Assembly: GCA_964501535.1 (NCBI GenBank)
Contig: CAZCSV010000001.1
Span: 434,001 to 498,000 of the forward strand
Length of the DNA stretch: 64,000 bases
Source of the DNA: FEN-1279 sp964501535
GTDB taxonomy: Bacteria; Bacteroidota; Ignavibacteria; Tepidaquicellales; Tepidaquicellaceae
Direction of reading: 5' to 3'
Of the stretch, positions 62,731-64,000 are shown piece by piece. The stretch's first letter is position 1. Each line of letters opens with the position of its first letter. Made by a program: the position numbers and the translations under genes. Under the pieces are notes generated by a model. The model saw nothing but the letters and a program-made list of their open reading frames with translations. It was not told the origin of the DNA and searched no databases.

Positions 62731-63408
62731 TTATTCTCCGGTATCGTATCTGTTCAGTTGAGCTAAATACTTCGATTTCGGATACTCTTTTTTGAATTCT
62801 TTTATTGTCTTCCTGAGGTTTTCATTATCGTTCGCTAATGAATAATTCTTGATTGCATAAAACATATATTCATCGTTGTTCGTTACCAGTTTACTGTGCT
62901 TTGATGCCTTTAAATAATTTTCTGCCGCATTAGAGAAATCATTCTTTGCTTCGAATATGGAAGCCAATCCCGCATATGATGCGGCTTTGTATATGTCATT
63001 ACTGCCGGAATAATCTTTGTAATATTTCTCAGCATTATCGAAATCCCTTAATGAATAATAACAATTTGCCAGCATTATCTTTGCCAGCTCCCCGTTTTCA
63101 GAAGAACCGTAATTATCCACTATATATTGTAAGCCTCTCGACATACCCAGCGAATCCCCGTAAATTGCCTGCTGATATAAACCGCTCGTGTATATCATAT
63201 TTATTTTGGAAAGCTCTATTCCCGCAGTTTCGTTGCTTTTGGTTTTATGATTAAAATAGAAGAATATTAATGCTATTACAATAACTATACCTGTTGCAAT
63301 CATATACACCTTGTTTTTGTTCGCTTCGTAATATTCCAGTGATTTGTAATAAAAAGCAATCAGTTTATCATCATGCGTTTTACCAATGTTTTTCCCTAAT
63401 TTTGCCAT
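62731..63408 (-). CDS. Membrane-anchored TPR protein (YfgM-like)
   Basis: 225 residues: basic cytoplasmic N-terminus (about 1-33), one membrane helix (YMIATGIVIVIALIFFYF), then periplasmic TPR-type helices (LAKIMLANCYYSLRDFDNAEKYYKDY, AASYAGLASIFEAKNDFSNAAENYLKAS). The layout matches YfgM-type periplasmic chaperone partners of SecYEG. First gene of the leftward run ending at the NtrC-like gene. Confidence 0.78.
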   Translation of the reverse strand: MAKLGKNIGKTHDDKLIAFYYKSLEYYEANKNKVYMIATGIVIVIALIFFYFNHKTKSNETAGIELSKINMIYTSGLYQQAIYGDSLGMSRGLQYIVDNYGSSENGELAKIMLANCYYSLRDFDNAEKYYKDYSGSNDIYKAASYAGLASIFEAKNDFSNAAENYLKASKHSKLVTNNDEYMFYAIKNYSLANDNENLRKTIKEFKKEYPKSKYLAQLNRYDTGE

Positions 63409-63740
63409 TTTATAATTTAATAATTTATTTTATTAAAGACTTTTAAATTATTAATTTAATCTTTTTAAATAAAGTCAAAATTTACTGTTTTTATAGGGAT
63501 TTTACGCAAAATAATGAAAATATTACAAAATTGGAATTTAATTTTATCTAGTTTTTAAGTATTTTATAAGATTAATCGAAGATTATTAATAAAGAAACTG
63601 TAAATATCATCGTTATTAGTTTAGTTATAATTCTGACTTTAATACTAATTACGGTAACAGTGCTGATTTTTATTAATACTTAAAGATTTATTTTGTTTTA
63701 TTTCAAAAATGTTTATTTAATAATTAAAAATATTTGAACA
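63409..63740. other. AT-rich non-coding stretch before fbaB
   Basis: 332 bases between divergent genes with no recognised family, RNA or long repeat. It must hold the promoters of both the TPR-protein run and fbaB. One hydrophobic open frame without a usual start codon (63582-63683) is discussed as a finding. Confidence 0.5.
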
Positions 63741-64000
63741 ATGTTAGAAAAAATTAAAGAACTTTTAGGAAAAGAAGACGAAAATTTGCTCACACACAAA
63801 TGTAAAACAATTCCTAAGGAAATACTACATCTGCCCGGACCGGATTTCGTTGACAGAGTCTGGAAAGATTCCGATAGAACCCCGAATGTATTAAGAAATA
63901 TGCAATCTATTTTCAATACAGGCCGTCTTGCAGGAACCGGTTACCTTTCAATTCTGCCTGTAGACCAGGGAATTGAACACTCCGCCGGCGCTTCATTTGC
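63741..64000 (+). CDS. fbaB: Class I fructose-bisphosphate aldolase, 3' end outside the window
   Basis: 86 codons visible from the ATG at 63741, open to the right edge. The stretches NTGRLAGTGYLSILPVDQGIEHSAG and PGPDFVDRVWKDSDRTPNVLRN match DhnA-type (archaeal-type) aldolases of glycolysis and gluconeogenesis, which use a Schiff-base Lys located beyond this window. Monocistronic or start of an operon is unknown. Confidence 0.88.
   Translation, partial: MLEKIKELLGKEDENLLTHKCKTIPKEILHLPGPDFVDRVWKDSDRTPNVLRNMQSIFNTGRLAGTGYLSILPVDQGIEHSAGASF

Noticed and set aside
1..64000. CRISPR array, prophage, intact insertion sequence, rRNA or tRNA genes
   Set aside because: No regularly spaced repeats, no transposase or phage proteins, and no rRNA or tRNA signatures were found in reading the window.

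Overview
The window is an AT-rich bacterial chromosome segment, densely coded on both strands, with the look of an Ignavibacteria/Chlorobi-type member of the Bacteroidota-Chlorobiota group. Three things point there. Two secreted proteins end in type IX secretion sorting domains of the YPNPFN type. The tmRNA encodes a tag ending in YAMAA, like the Chlorobi tag. Several small families typical of Bacteroidota are present (DUF3098, DUF3109, a TonB/PstS-like/TPR gene block, an Hc1-like histone, BshC). Shine-Dalgarno sequences are present before some genes (histone, rpsP, khpA, rplS), and TTG or GTG starts are frequent. No tRNA, rRNA, CRISPR array, prophage or intact insertion sequence was found.

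Layout: 1-2.7 kb holds the end of yidC, translationally coupled to a family 9 glycosyltransferase. 2.7-9.8 kb, read leftward, runs from an L,D-transpeptidase through TonB, a small membrane protein, a PstS-like lipoprotein, a TPR protein, an M20 peptidase and a DUF3098 protein to the tmRNA gene with its terminator. 10-18 kb holds a broken radical SAM gene, an exported protein, pstCAB without a neighbouring pstS, an rRNA methyltransferase overlapping a second glycosyltransferase, and bshC. 18-28.7 kb is mixed: two sorting-domain proteins (one apparently frameshifted), an MFS transporter, pyruvoyl arginine decarboxylase, tyrS-smpB, a metallo-beta-lactamase-fold hydrolase and an M48 protease. 29-35.9 kb is a rightward run: carbamate kinase, ornithine and aspartate carbamoyltransferases, fabD, a DUF3109 protein and three short-chain dehydrogenases. 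36-39.6 kb is accessory, with TerC, a DUF2179 protein, a repeat-rich gap and an orphan gene.

39.6-64 kb is largely core: hisC, histone, lepA, lepB; a leftward set of five genes resembling leuB, HMG-CoA lyase, a CaiB-type CoA-transferase, leuC and leuD; hemW; rnhB-yraN; the ribosomal/SRP run ffh-rpsP-khpA-rimM-trmD-rplS; a deoxynucleoside kinase; a leftward run TPR protein-yqeY-cvpA-mutS2-NtrC-like regulator; and the start of a class I fructose-bisphosphate aldolase at the right edge.

The points most worth a second look are: the five-gene 2-oxoacid/CoA module at 44.7-50.0 kb; an NtrC-like regulator that lacks the GAFTGA loop; a 22-bp palindrome (ATACCATA-N6-TATGGTAT) found twice, each time just before a small ORF; a cluster of mutually exclusive hairpins at 38.3-38.4 kb; and two broken genes.
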